Of a stretch of 64,000 bases of DNA, positions 15,609-24,298 are shown piece after piece. Source of the stretch: Streptomyces venezuelae ATCC 10712 (lineage in GTDB: Bacteria > Actinomycetota > Actinomycetes > Streptomycetales > Streptomycetaceae); assembly GCF_008639165.1 (NCBI RefSeq), contig NZ_CP029197.1, forward strand, positions 2,046,001 to 2,110,000, in the 5' to 3' direction. The position numbers and the translations under genes are program-made. The stretch's first letter is position 1; the number at the start of each line of letters is the position of its first letter. The notes under the pieces were generated by a model. It searched no databases. It was not told where the DNA came from and was given only the letters and a program-made list of their open reading frames with translations.

Positions 15609-18314
15609 ATGACCGATCCCGTAGGCAAGATTCCGAGCGAGCTCGACCAGCTCCCGGACCGTGACACCGAGGAGACCGCCGAGTGGGCGGCCTCCCTGGA
15701 CGCCGTCACCAAGGCCGCCGGCCCCCACCGGGCCGCCTACCTGATGCGCCGCACGCTCCAGCACGCCGAGGGCGCGGGCCTGGCCCTCCCCAAGCTGCTG
15801 GAGACGGACTACGTCAACACCATCCCGACCTCCGCCGAGCCGACGGGCGCCGCTTTCGACGGCGACGAGGACATGGAGCGCCGGATCACCGCCTGGAACC
15901 GCTGGAACGCGGCCGCGATGGTCACCCGCGGCTCGAAGTACGGCGTCGGCGGCCACATCGCCACCTTCGCGTCGGCCGCCTGGCTGTACGAGACCGGCTT
16001 CAACCACTTCTTCAAGGGCAAGGAAGCCGACGGTTCCGGCGACCAGCTCTACATCCAGGGCCACGCCGCGCCCGGCATCTACGCCCGCGCGTTCCTGGAC
16101 GGGCGCCTCAACGAGGCCCACCTCGACAACTTCCGGCAGGAGTCCGGCGGCAACGGCCTGCCCTCCTACCCGCACCCGCGCCGCCTCCCCTGGCTGTGGG
16201 AGTTCCCCACCGTCTCCATGGGTCTCGGCCCGCTCTCCGCGATCTACCAGGCGCGCTTCAACCGCTACCTGACCAACCGCGGCATCAAGGACGTCTCCGC
16301 CTCGCACGTGTGGGCGTTCCTCGGTGACGGCGAGATGGACGAGCCCGAGTCGACCGCGGCCCTCGCACTGGCCGCCCGCGAAGGCCTGGACAACCTGACC
16401 TTCGTCATCAACTGCAACCTGCAGCGCCTCGACGGCCCGGTCCGCGCCAACTTCAAGATCGTGCAGGAGCTGGAGGCCCAGTTCCGCGGCGCCGGCTGGA
16501 ACGTCGTGAAGTCGCTGTGGGGCAACGCCTGGGACGAGCTGTTCGCGCTCGACACCACCGGCGCCCTCGTCCGCCGCCTCCGCGAGGTCCCGGACGCGCA
16601 GGTCCAGACGTACCAGACCCGCGACGCCGCCTACATCCGCGAGGACTTCTTCGGCAAGGACCCGGCGCTCGTCGCGATGGCGCAGCTGCTGTCCGACGAC
16701 AAGATCCTGGAGTGCTTCCACCTCTCGCGCGGTGGCCACGAGCCGCGCAAGGTGTACGCCGCGTACAAGGCCGCCGTCGAGTTCAAGGGCGCGCCGACGG
16801 TCATCCTCGCGCAGACCGTCAAGGGCTTCACCCTCGGTGAGGGCTTCGCGTCGAAGAACGCGAACCACCAGATGAAGAAGCTCTCGAACGACGAGTTCAA
16901 GAACATGCGTGACCTTCTCGAACTGCCCATCTCGGACGCGCAGTTCGCCGACGGCCAGGTGCCCTACGGCCACCCCGGCGCCGACTCCCCCGAGGTCCGC
17001 TACCTCCAGGAGCGCCGCGCGGCGCTCGGCGGCCCGGCCCCGGCCCGCCGCACCCACGCGATCGCCCCGCTGCCGGCCCCGGCCGAGAAGGCCTTCACCG
17101 CCTTCGACAAGGGCTCCGGCTCGCAGTCGATGGCCACGACGATGGCGTTCGTCCGCCTGGTCAAGGACCTGATCCGCGACAAGGAGACCGGCAAGCGCTG
17201 GGTCCCGATCGTCCCGGACGAGGCCCGCACCTTCGGCATGGAGTCGCTGTTCCCGTCGCTCGGCATCTACTCGCCGAAGGGCCAGACGTACGAGCCGGTC
17301 GACCGCGACCAGCTGATGTACTACAAGGAGGCCGTCAACGGCCAGATCCTCAACGAGGGGATCACCGAGGCCGGTTCGATGGCCGACTTCATCGCCGCGT
17401 CCACCGCGTACTCCACGCACGGCGAAGCGATGATCCCGTTCTACATCTTCTACTCGATGTTCGGCTGGCAGCGGACCGCCGACCAGATGTGGCAGCTCGG
17501 CGACCAGCTCGGCCGCGGCTTCCTCGTCGGCGCCACCGCGGGCCGTACGACCCTGACCGGTGAGGGCCTCCAGCACGCCGACGGCCACTCGCCGGTGATC
17601 GCGGCGACCAACCCGGCCGCCCTGACGTACGACCCGGCGTTCGCCTACGAGGTCGCGGCCATCGTCAAGGAGGGTCTGCGCCGGATGTACGGCGAGGCCG
17701 CCGAGGGCGAGGACCAGAACGTCTTCTACTACCTGACGGTCTACAACGAGCCGATGCCCCAGCCCGCCAAGCCGGCCGGCATCGACGAGGGCATCGTCAA
17801 GGGCCTGTACCGCTTCAACACGGCGGAGTCCGCGGGTCTCGACCTGCCGGCCAACGCCGCGCGCATCCAGCTGCTCTCCTCCGGCACCGCCATCCACTGG
17901 GCCCTGGAGGCGCAGAAGCTGCTCGCCGCCGAGTGGGGCGTGGGCGCCGACGTGTGGTCCGCGACCTCCTGGACGGAGCTGCGGCGCGACGCGCTGGAGG
18001 CCGACGCGGCGCTGCTGCGCGGCGAGGAGCAGGTGCCGTACATCCGCCGGGCCCTGGAGGGCGTCGAGTCCCCGGTCCTCGCGGTCTCCGACTACATGCG
18101 CCAGGTCCCGGACCAGATCGCGCAGTGGGTCGAGCAGGACTGGTCCTCGCTCGGTGCCGACGGCTTCGGCCTCTCGGACACGCGTGACGCGGCCCGCCGC
18201 CACTTCGGTGTCGACGCCCAGTCGATCGTCGTCGCGGCCCTCGCGCAGCTCGCCCGCCGCGGCGAGGTCCCGGCCTCGGCCGTGAAGGAGGCGCGCGAGC
18301 GCTACGGCCTGTAG
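15609..18314 (+). CDS. aceE: Pyruvate dehydrogenase E1 component, homodimeric (AceE)
   Basis: A 901-residue thiamine-diphosphate enzyme that decarboxylates pyruvate and acetylates the E2 lipoyl group. The TPP-binding motif G-D-G-E-M-D-E-P-E-S ... N-C-N-L-Q-R-L-D-G-P-V spans about residues 238-280. Other AceE marks include H-A-A-P-G-I-Y-A-R near 150, S-R-G-G-H-E-P-R-K near 374 and G-R-T-T-L-T-G-E-G-L-Q-H near 647. Length is typical (about 890-910). ATG 15609 has GGAAGG about 9 bases upstream. It is separated from lpd-sucB by the GntR gene, as in other Streptomyces. Confidence 0.97.
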   Translation: MTDPVGKIPSELDQLPDRDTEETAEWAASLDAVTKAAGPHRAAYLMRRTLQHAEGAGLALPKLLETDYVNTIPTSAEPTGAAFDGDEDMERRITAWNRWNAAAMVTRGSKYGVGGHIATFASAAWLYETGFNHFFKGKEADGSGDQLYIQGHAAPGIYARAFLDGRLNEAHLDNFRQESGGNGLPSYPHPRRLPWLWEFPTVSMGLGPLSAIYQARFNRYLTNRGIKDVSASHVWAFLGDGEMDEPESTAALALAAREGLDNLTFVINCNLQRLDGPVRANFKIVQELEAQFRGAGWNVVKSLWGNAWDELFALDTTGALVRRLREVPDAQVQTYQTRDAAYIREDFFGKDPALVAMAQLLSDDKILECFHLSRGGHEPRKVYAAYKAAVEFKGAPTVILAQTVKGFTLGEGFASKNANHQMKKLSNDEFKNMRDLLELPISDAQFADGQVPYGHPGADSPEVRYLQERRAALGGPAPARRTHAIAPLPAPAEKAFTAFDKGSGSQSMATTMAFVRLVKDLIRDKETGKRWVPIVPDEARTFGMESLFPSLGIYSPKGQTYEPVDRDQLMYYKEAVNGQILNEGITEAGSMADFIAASTAYSTHGEAMIPFYIFYSMFGWQRTADQMWQLGDQLGRGFLVGATAGRTTLTGEGLQHADGHSPVIAATNPAALTYDPAFAYEVAAIVKEGLRRMYGEAAEGEDQNVFYYLTVYNEPMPQPAKPAGIDEGIVKGLYRFNTAESAGLDLPANAARIQLLSSGTAIHWALEAQKLLAAEWGVGADVWSATSWTELRRDALEADAALLRGEEQVPYIRRALEGVESPVLAVSDYMRQVPDQIAQWVEQDWSSLGADGFGLSDTRDAARRHFGVDAQSIVVAALAQLARRGEVPASAVKEARERYGL

Positions 18315-18349
18315 TCCGGCCTGTCGGTGCGGGCGCGCATGATGGGTTC

Positions 18350-19309
18350 ATGCGCGCCGCCCGTCTGATCAAGCTGGTCCTCCTCCTCCAGTCCCGTCCC
18401 TCGATGACGGCGGCCGAACTCGCGGCCGAGCTGGAGGTGTCGGAGCGGACCATCACCCGTGATGCCCTCGCCCTCTCGGAGGCGGGGGTTCCGGTGTATG
18501 CGGACCGGGGCAGGGGCGGCGGGTACCGGCTCGTCGGCGGCTACCGGACCCGGCTCACCGGCCTCGCGCGCGGCGAGGCCGAGGCGTTGTTCCTGTCCGG
18601 ACTGCCGGGCGCGCTGCGGGACATGGGCCTGGAGGACGCGGCATCGGCGGCCCGCCTGAAGGTGTCCGCCGCGCTGCTGCCGTCGCTGCGCGACGCCCCC
18701 GACTCGGTGGCCCGGCGCTTCCTGCTCGACGCGCCGGGCTGGTACCAGGAGCCGGAGACGCCGGAGGCGCTGCCGCCGATCGCGGAGGCCGTCTGGGACG
18801 ACCGTACGATCTCCGCCCGCTACCGCCGGGGCGACCGCGAGGTGGAGCGCGAGCTCGACCCGTACGGCCTCGTCCTGAAGGCGGGCGTCTGGTACCTGTG
18901 CGCCCGCTCCGGCAGCGCCTTCCGTACCTACCGGGTCGACCGCTTCACCGCCGTCGCCCTCGGCGTGGCGCGCTTCGAGCGGGACGCGGCCTTCGACCTG
19001 TCCGCCTTCTGGGCCGAGCGCGCGGCCGAGTTCGCCCGCTCGATCCTGCGGGCCGAGGTCGTCGTACGGCTCACGGAGGCGGGCGCGCGCCGGCTGCCGT
19101 ACGTGACGGACCGCGCGGCCGCCGAGGAGTCGCTCGCGGCCGCGGTCCCCGAGGGGCCGCTGCTCCGGGTGGTCCTGCCGGTGGAGAGCGAGGACGTCGC
19201 GTACTCCCAGCTGCTCACCCTCGGCGCGGAGGCCGAGGTGCTGGCCCCCGCCTCCCTGCGCGCCCGGTTCCGGGACGCCGCCCGGGCCATGACGTCGCTG
19301 TACGGCTGA
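18350..19309 (+). CDS. YafY-type transcriptional regulator with WYL domain
   Basis: A 319-residue regulator. Residues 1-60 are a DeoR-like winged helix: R-L-I-K-L-V-L-L-L-Q, then M-T-A-A-E-L-A-A-E-L-E-V-S-E-R-T-I-T-R-D. The WYL domain spans about residues 135-215 (G-L-V-L-K-A-G-V-W-Y-L-C-A-R with R-T-Y-R-V-D-R-F), and a WCX-type C-terminal module follows. WYL domains bind small ligands or nucleic acid and control stress or metabolic genes. It lies 35 bp after aceE on the same strand, but its target is unknown; the SDR gene on the opposite strand ends 31 bp downstream. Confidence 0.9.
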   Translation: MRAARLIKLVLLLQSRPSMTAAELAAELEVSERTITRDALALSEAGVPVYADRGRGGGYRLVGGYRTRLTGLARGEAEALFLSGLPGALRDMGLEDAASAARLKVSAALLPSLRDAPDSVARRFLLDAPGWYQEPETPEALPPIAEAVWDDRTISARYRRGDREVERELDPYGLVLKAGVWYLCARSGSAFRTYRVDRFTAVALGVARFERDAAFDLSAFWAERAAEFARSILRAEVVVRLTEAGARRLPYVTDRAAAEESLAAAVPEGPLLRVVLPVESEDVAYSQLLTLGAEAEVLAPASLRARFRDAARAMTSLYG

Positions 19310-19340
19310 CCGGCTGCCCGGACCCGGCCCGGTGTGGCGG

Positions 19341-20270
19341 TCACCGGTAGTCGTTCACGTCCGGCTTGCCCGTCTCGCCCGCGAGGATGAAGCCCCAGGC
19401 GTCGGGCTGTGAGCCGTCCGCGTCGGTGAAGCCGTACTCCCGGGCGAGCCCGCCGCTGTCGAGCGACCGGCCGTTCCAGCGGTGGCGGTCCGCGTCGGCG
19501 GCGAGGGCCGCCACCGCCCTGCCCACGTACGCCGGGGACTCGGCGACCGCGAAGTCGGGGATCTTCGCGACGGCGTCGCGCCAGTTCTCCTCGGTGACGC
19601 CGAAGCCTTCCAGCATCTGCTCGGAGCGGAGCCAGCCGGGGCTGACGCAGACCGCGGTGCCGCCGTACTCCGCGAGTTCCTTGCCGAGGCCGAACGCCAT
19701 CCGGATCGGGGCGTTCTTGGCGAGGTCGTAGAAGAGGTTCTCGCGGAAGCGGGTGCCGTTGTACGCGGAGGTGCCGTCGGTGATCTCGACGACCAGGGCG
19801 CCCGGGTGCCGGATGAGCAGCGGGAGCGCCGTGTGCGAGGTGATGGCGTGGGTCTTCACGCCCAGTTCGAGCATCCGCAGGCCGCCGGCGAGGTCGTTCT
19901 CCCAGGTCTTCTTCCCGAAGGAGAGGAGGTGCTCGCCGCCCCACACGTCGTTCACGAGGACGTCGAGCCGCCCGTGCTCGCGGTCGATCCGCTCGACCAG
20001 CGCCTTCACCTGCTCGACGTCCAGGTGGTCGGTGGGGACGGCGATGCCTTCGCCGCCGGCGGCCGTCACCAGTTCGGCGGTCTCCTCGATGGTCTCGGTG
20101 GCCCGGCCGACCTCGCTGAGCTTCGCGCGGGTGGTCCGTCCGGTGACGTACACCGTGGCGCCCGCCGCGCCGAGCTGGACGGCGATGCCCCGTCCGGCGC
20201 CCCGGGTGGCCCCGGCGACCAGGCAGATCCGTCCGCGCAGGCTGTTCGTGTCCTTCTTCTCCGTCGTCAT
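19341..20270 (-). CDS. SDR-family NAD(P)-dependent oxidoreductase
   Basis: A 309-residue short-chain dehydrogenase. The cofactor site G-A-T-R-G-A-G-R-G-I lies near residue 20 and T-G-R-T follows near 45. L-V-N-D-V-W-G-G sits near residue 105 in place of the usual N-N-A-G. The active-site Y-D-L-A-K (YxxxK) lies near residue 184. The protein is longer than classical SDRs, with a C-terminal extension ending in G-K-P-D-V-N-D-Y-R. The substrate is unknown. ATG 20270 is used; 24 bp upstream lies a 6-5-6 inverted repeat likely to be a repressor site. It is divergent from the DUF4240 gene. Confidence 0.88.
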   Translation of the reverse strand: MTTEKKDTNSLRGRICLVAGATRGAGRGIAVQLGAAGATVYVTGRTTRAKLSEVGRATETIEETAELVTAAGGEGIAVPTDHLDVEQVKALVERIDREHGRLDVLVNDVWGGEHLLSFGKKTWENDLAGGLRMLELGVKTHAITSHTALPLLIRHPGALVVEITDGTSAYNGTRFRENLFYDLAKNAPIRMAFGLGKELAEYGGTAVCVSPGWLRSEQMLEGFGVTEENWRDAVAKIPDFAVAESPAYVGRAVAALAADADRHRWNGRSLDSGGLAREYGFTDADGSQPDAWGFILAGETGKPDVNDYR

Positions 20271-20293
20271 GCGCACCAGCGTGACAGGGAAAT

Positions 20294-20310
20294 CAGACAT
20301 CTTCTGTCTG
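20294..20310. promoter_or_regulatory. Inverted repeat operator candidate upstream of the SDR gene
   Basis: CAGACA-TCTTC-TGTCTG is a perfect 6-5-6 palindrome in an AT-rich island (AAATCAGACATC to GTTTCATT) 24 bases upstream of the SDR start. The size and placement fit a TetR, PadR or HxlR-type repressor dimer. No obvious cognate regulator lies immediately adjacent; the WYL regulator and the TetR at 21960 are the nearest. Confidence 0.55.
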
Positions 20311-20369
20311 GTTTCATTTCGGGCTTTCCGGGTGCGTCGCACCCCCCGAACCAGGATGCTGGTCCCGTG

Positions 20370-20891
20370 ATGGACGAGACGGAGTTCTGGGAGATCATCG
20401 ACGCCAGCCGCGAGGAAGCCGAGGGCGACCCCGAGGAACAGGCCGACCTGCTCGTGGAGCGGCTGACCCGGCTGGACCCCGACTCCGTGCTCGACTACGC
20501 CCGCCATTTCGAGGCCCGCTACAACCGCGCGTACCTCTGGGATCTGTGGGGCGCGGCGGCCGTGCTGTTCGACGGGGCGGGCGAGGAGACCTTCGACTCG
20601 TTCCGCTGCTGGCTCATCGGCCAGGGCCGGGAGGTCTACGAGGGCGCGGTGCACGATCCGGACGCGCTCGCGGAGCTGCTCGGCGACTTCGACGTGGAGA
20701 TCGACGGGGACGGTGAGGAGATCGGCTTCGCGGCCGACGAGGCGTACGAGCAGCTGACCGGCGCCGAGACCCCGGACCTGGGCATTCCGATGCCGGGCGG
20801 GGAGCCGCTGGGCGCCCCCTTCGACCTGGACGACGAGAAGGTGCTCGCGGCCCGTTTCCCCCGGCTGTGGGAGCGGTTCGGGACGGGGTGA
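20370..20891 (+). CDS. DUF4240 domain protein
   Basis: A 173-residue acidic cytoplasmic protein beginning M-D-E-T-E-F-W-E-I-I-D-A-S-R. The F-W-x-I-I start, the following L-x-x-L-T-R-L-x-P motif and W-D-L-W-G-A-A are characteristic of DUF4240, a family of unknown function common in Streptomyces and sometimes linked to toxin-immunity or SMI1-like settings. The C-terminal third continues as a less conserved acidic tail ending P-R-L-W-E-R-F-G. ATG 20370 is preferred, with a GTG directly before it in frame. It faces the SDR gene at its 5' end and is closed by a hairpin terminator. Confidence 0.8.
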   Translation: MDETEFWEIIDASREEAEGDPEEQADLLVERLTRLDPDSVLDYARHFEARYNRAYLWDLWGAAAVLFDGAGEETFDSFRCWLIGQGREVYEGAVHDPDALAELLGDFDVEIDGDGEEIGFAADEAYEQLTGAETPDLGIPMPGGEPLGAPFDLDDEKVLAARFPRLWERFGTG

Positions 20892-20965
20892 CGGGGCCGG
20901 GGTGACGGGCCCGGGAGTACGCCCGCGACGACGGGCCCGTCGTGACGGGGCGGCGCGGCCGCGGG

Positions 20966-20999
20966 CCCGGGGCGCGGACGGAGGGATCCGCGCCCCGGG
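20966..20999. terminator. Bidirectional terminator between convergent genes
   Basis: CCCGGGGCGCGGA and TCCGCGCCCCGGG form a perfect 13-bp stem with an 8-base loop between the DUF4240 gene (+) and the SDR gene (-). Confidence 0.75.
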
Positions 21000-21032
21000 T
21001 GGCTCAGCGGGACCGGCGCCGTGCGGCGGTCG

Positions 21033-21827
21033 TCAGAAGTGCGTGCCGCCGTCGACGCGGACCTCGGTGCCGGTGATGAACTTCCCGTCCTCGGACGCCA
21101 GCATCGCGACGACCCCGGCGACGGTCTCGGGGCCCGCGAAGCCCTGGCCGAGGGCGGGGGCGAGCTTCGCGAAGAGGGACCAGTCGGTGTCCTCGGGGAG
21201 GCCGGGGCCGACGCTCTGGCGGCTGGCGCCGGTGCCGTCCGTCATGCCGGAGGAGATGGAGCCGGGCTGGACGGCGGTGAAGCGGATGCCCTGCTTGGCG
21301 TACTCGGCGGCGAGCGCGTGGGTCATGGACTGGATGCCGCCCTTGCTGGCCGCGTACGCCGCCATGTAGGGGTGCGCGAACATCGCGGAGGTGGACGAGA
21401 AGTTCACGACGGCGGAGCCGTTGCCTTCGAGGAGGGCGGGTATCGCCTCGCGGATCACCAGGAACGTGCCGGTGAGGTTGATCCGCACGACCTGCTCGAA
21501 GGAGTCGAGGCTCGTCTCGTGGGTGTGCGAGGAGCGCAGGACGCCGGCCGCGTTGACCAGGACGTCCAGGCCGCCGAGCGCCTCGACGGCGGCGGCGACG
21601 CCGGCGCGCACGGAGGCCTCGTCCGCGACGTCCAGGACGACGGTGGTGAGGCGGTCGGCGGCGTCGCCCGCCTTGGCGACGGTGTCCTTGAGGCCGTCCT
21701 CGCTGATGTCGGCGGCGACGACCCGGCCGCCCTCGGCGAGCACCCGCAGGACGGTGGCCTGGCCGATGCCGGAGCCGCCGCCGGTGATGAGCGCGCGGCG
21801 TCCTGCGTATCGGGTCAGCTGGTTCAT
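21033..21827 (-). CDS. SDR-family oxidoreductase (FabG/3-oxoacyl reductase-like)
   Basis: A 264-residue classical SDR. T-G-G-G-S-G-I-G-Q lies near residue 15, D-V-A-D near 66, N-A-A-G near 92, catalytic Ser in N-F-S-S-T-S near 143, and Y-A-A-S-K (YxxxK) near 157. The C-terminus has G-T-E-V-R-V-D-G-G-T-H, typical of tetrameric SDRs. The substrate is not evident. It is divergent from a TetR gene 132 bp away and the intergenic region carries several inverted repeats, so the TetR protein probably represses it. Confidence 0.92.
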   Translation of the reverse strand: MNQLTRYAGRRALITGGGSGIGQATVLRVLAEGGRVVAADISEDGLKDTVAKAGDAADRLTTVVLDVADEASVRAGVAAAVEALGGLDVLVNAAGVLRSSHTHETSLDSFEQVVRINLTGTFLVIREAIPALLEGNGSAVVNFSSTSAMFAHPYMAAYAASKGGIQSMTHALAAEYAKQGIRFTAVQPGSISSGMTDGTGASRQSVGPGLPEDTDWSLFAKLAPALGQGFAGPETVAGVVAMLASEDGKFITGTEVRVDGGTHF

Positions 21828-21877
21828 GGCGGCAACCTCTCGAAGTCAAGGTTCCGGAGGGCTCTCCGGTGGAACCA

Positions 21878-21927
21878 TGCCACCGTACGCCCAAGTGGCA
21901 CGTTTTGCCATAGCTGCACGATGTGCA
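21878..21927. promoter_or_regulatory. Cluster of inverted repeats between SDR and TetR genes (candidate operators)
   Basis: Three overlapping elements occur: TGCCAC (21878-21883) with GTGGCA (21895-21900); TGGCA-CGTTT-TGCCA (21896-21910); and TGCAC-GAT-GTGCA (21915-21927). Their density in a divergent promoter next to a TetR gene points to repressor sites. Which one is the TetR operator cannot be decided by eye. Confidence 0.5.
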
Positions 21928-21959
21928 CCCTCGGCAGTCGCGGGCGTACGCTTCGTACG

Positions 21960-22610
21960 GTGAGCACCAAGCCCGAGGGCGCCACGCCCCCCACCCGGAC
22001 GCTGACGGAGCGCCGCAAGGCCGCCACCCAGCTGGACATCGCGCGCGCCGCCGCCGAGCTCTTCACCGAGCGCGGCCCCGACGGCACCACGGCCGAGGAC
22101 ATCGCCCTGCGGGCCGGGGTCGCGCTGCGCACCTTCTACCGGTACTTCCGCTCCAAGCAGGACGCCGTGGCCCCGCTCCTGGCGGGCGGCGGCGACCGCT
22201 GGCGCGAACTGCTCGCCGCGACGGAACCCGGCGCGGGGCTCCCCGCGGCCCTCGAACGCTCGATCGCCGCCTCCCTGACCCCCGCGGACGCGGCGGCGGA
22301 GGAAGGGCTGCGCTGGACGCGCGGTTTGCTGCGCGCGGCCACCGAGGACCCCGCCCTGCGCGCCGTCTGGTACCGGGTCAACCAGGAGTCGGAGGAGCGG
22401 CTGCGCGAGGTCGTCGCCGGACTCGCCGGCCCGGACGCCGACCCCCTGGAGGTGCGCCTCGCGGCCGCGGCGGCCACGGACGCCATCCGGATCGCCCTGG
22501 AGAGCTGGGCCGAGACGGACGCCCCGGCCGGCGGCGACGGCGCCCCGGCGGAACTCGCGGTCCGCTGCCTGCGCGAACTGATGGGCGGGATGCGGCTCCT
22601 GAACCCCTAG
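21960..22610 (+). CDS. TetR-family transcriptional regulator
   Basis: A 216-residue regulator with the TetR helix-turn-helix at about residues 20-65: I-A-R-A-A-A-E-L-F-T-E-R-G, then T-T-A-E-D-I-A-L-R-A-G-V-A-L-R-T-F-Y-R-Y-F. The C-terminal helical domain (80-210) includes R-W-T-R-G-L-L and is of the MftR/Rv-type ligand domain with unknown inducer. I place the start at GTG 21960 (S-T-K-P-E-G); an ATG about 40 bases upstream is in frame but lacks a ribosome site. It is divergent from the SDR gene and convergent with the GlxA/AraC-like gene, whose stop is 13 bases away. Confidence 0.9.
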   Translation: MSTKPEGATPPTRTLTERRKAATQLDIARAAAELFTERGPDGTTAEDIALRAGVALRTFYRYFRSKQDAVAPLLAGGGDRWRELLAATEPGAGLPAALERSIAASLTPADAAAEEGLRWTRGLLRAATEDPALRAVWYRVNQESEERLREVVAGLAGPDADPLEVRLAAAAATDAIRIALESWAETDAPAGGDGAPAELAVRCLRELMGGMRLLNP

Positions 22611-22623
22611 GGCCTGTCCGGCC

Positions 22624-23586
22624 TCAGACGGTGGGCGTACGCGTGAAGGAGCGGCGGTACGAGCGGGGCGGGACGCCCCGGCGGCGGACGAACTGGGCGC
22701 GGAGCACGGCCGCGCTGCCGAAGCCGACCGCGTGGGCGATCTCCTCGACCGGCAGGTCCGTGGTCTCCAGGAGCTCCTCGGCGCGGCTGAGGCGCAGCCC
22801 GAGCAGCCAGGCGTGCGGGGTGGTGCCCGTGGAGGCGGCGAAGCGGCGGGCGAAGGAACGCCGGCTCATCAGGGCCCGGCGGGCCAGCTCGGCAACGGGC
22901 AGCGGCTCGTGGAGATGCTCCCGGGCCCAGGCGAGCACCTCGGCGAGCTTCTCGTCCTGACTGTCCTCGGGTACGGGAGTGGCCAGGTACTGGGCCTGGC
23001 CGCCGTCCCGGTGGGACGGGAGCACCAGGTCCCGCGCGATGGCGTTGGCCGTGGTGGCGCCGTACTCGCGCCGCAGGAGGTGCAGGCACAGGTCGAAGCC
23101 GGCGGCGGCGCCCGCGCCCGTGGCGACGCTGCCCTCGTCCACGTACAGCGCGTCGGGGTCGACGGTGACGTCCGGGTGGCGCTCGGCGAGGAGGCCGGCG
23201 AACCGCCAGTGGGTGGTGGCCCGCCGCCCGTCGAGGAGCCCGGCGGCGGCGAGCGCGAAGGCGCCGACGCAGTGGGCCGCGACCAGTGCGCCGCGCCCGT
23301 GGGCGGCGGTCAGCGCGTCGAGTACGGCCGGGGCCGGGGGCGTACGGAAGTCGCTCCAGGGCAGGGCGATGACGAGGTCGGCCGAGGCGAGCCGGTCCAG
23401 GCCGTGCTCGACGACGAGCGGCAGACCCACGTCGGTGCGGACGCGGCCGGGCCGGTCGGTGCACAGGGCGAAGTCGAAGCGCGGCAGGCCCTGTCCGCGG
23501 AAGTCGAACACCTCGGAGACGATCCCGGCGCCGAGCATGCCGACGCCGGGCGGGGCGTAGGCGGCGACGGTCACGAAGGGCGGCAC
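22624..23586 (-). CDS. GlxA-family transcriptional regulator (DJ-1/PfpI domain plus AraC helix-turn-helix)
   Basis: A 320-residue regulator. Residues 5-175 form a DJ-1/PfpI-like domain (G-I-V-S-E-V-F-D-F near 23, A-H-C-V-G-A-F-A-L-A near 104 at the nucleophile elbow, D-E-G-S-V-A-T-G-A-G near 152). Residues 215-315 are an AraC tandem helix-turn-helix (M-S-R-R-S-F-A-R-R-F near 245 and V-G-F-G-S-A-A-V-L-R-A-Q-F near 293, ending P-P-R-S-Y-R-R-S-F). GTG 23586 is chosen because upstream codons do not resemble the family. It is divergent from the MBL-fold gene 104 bp away, which is its most likely target. Confidence 0.9.
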   Translation of the reverse strand: MPPFVTVAAYAPPGVGMLGAGIVSEVFDFRGQGLPRFDFALCTDRPGRVRTDVGLPLVVEHGLDRLASADLVIALPWSDFRTPPAPAVLDALTAAHGRGALVAAHCVGAFALAAAGLLDGRRATTHWRFAGLLAERHPDVTVDPDALYVDEGSVATGAGAAAGFDLCLHLLRREYGATTANAIARDLVLPSHRDGGQAQYLATPVPEDSQDEKLAEVLAWAREHLHEPLPVAELARRALMSRRSFARRFAASTGTTPHAWLLGLRLSRAEELLETTDLPVEEIAHAVGFGSAAVLRAQFVRRRGVPPRSYRRSFTRTPTV

Positions 23587-23690
23587 TCCAGGAGTGTGGC
23601 ACGGGCCGCCGCCACACCTGGCACGATTCACGCGATCGATGGCAGTGCGGCCACTCGTGAAGGGGCCGCCGGAAGCGAAGACTTGGGTCC

Positions 23691-24293
23691 ATGAACACCA
23701 ACGACGACGCACTGCGCGGCCGCACCGCCCGCTACACGGTCCTGACCACCGGCTACACCCTCTCCACCGGCCCTGGGGTCGCCGCCACCGTCTCCTACGT
23801 GCACGACGGCGACCGGCACGTGATCGTCGACCCCGGCATGGTGGCCGGCCGCGACCGGATCCTCGGACCGCTCGCCGAACTGGGCCTCGGCCCCGACGAC
23901 ATCACCGACGTCGTGCTCAGCCACCACCACCCGGACAACACCATGAACGTCGGCCTCTTCGGCCGGGCGCGCGTCCACGACCACCACGCGATCTACGAGA
24001 ACGACCAGTGGACCGACCGGGACGCCGAGGGCTACGAACTCACCCCGTCACTCCGCCTGATCCGCACCCCCGGCCACAGCCGCGAGGACATCACGCTCCT
24101 CGCCGGCACCGACACGGACATCGTCGCCTTCGTGGGCGACCTCTGGTGGCGGCCGAACGGCCCCGTCGACGACCCGGTCGCCCCGGACCACACGGTCCTG
24201 CGCGACTCCCGGCTCCGGGTGCTCGCCGCCGCGGACGTCATCGTCCCCGGCCACGGCCCGGCCTTCCCGGCCGACGACACGGCCCCGCGCTGA
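23691..24293 (+). CDS. Small MBL-fold metallo-hydrolase (MBLAC1-like)
   Basis: A 200-residue metallo-beta-lactamase-fold protein. The metal motif reads S-H-H-H-P-D-N near residues 83-89, followed by R-T-P-G-H-S near 124 (second metal His), V-G-D-L-W-W near 145 (bridging Asp) and P-G-H-G-P near 187 (last His). The canonical HxHxDH is therefore HxHxDN, with Asn in the last position. Length and spacing resemble MBLAC1-type proteins, whose substrates are nucleic acid or small esters. It is divergent from the GlxA-type regulator. Confidence 0.82.
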   Translation: MNTNDDALRGRTARYTVLTTGYTLSTGPGVAATVSYVHDGDRHVIVDPGMVAGRDRILGPLAELGLGPDDITDVVLSHHHPDNTMNVGLFGRARVHDHHAIYENDQWTDRDAEGYELTPSLRLIRTPGHSREDITLLAGTDTDIVAFVGDLWWRPNGPVDDPVAPDHTVLRDSRLRVLAAADVIVPGHGPAFPADDTAPR

Positions 24294-24298
24294 CACCC

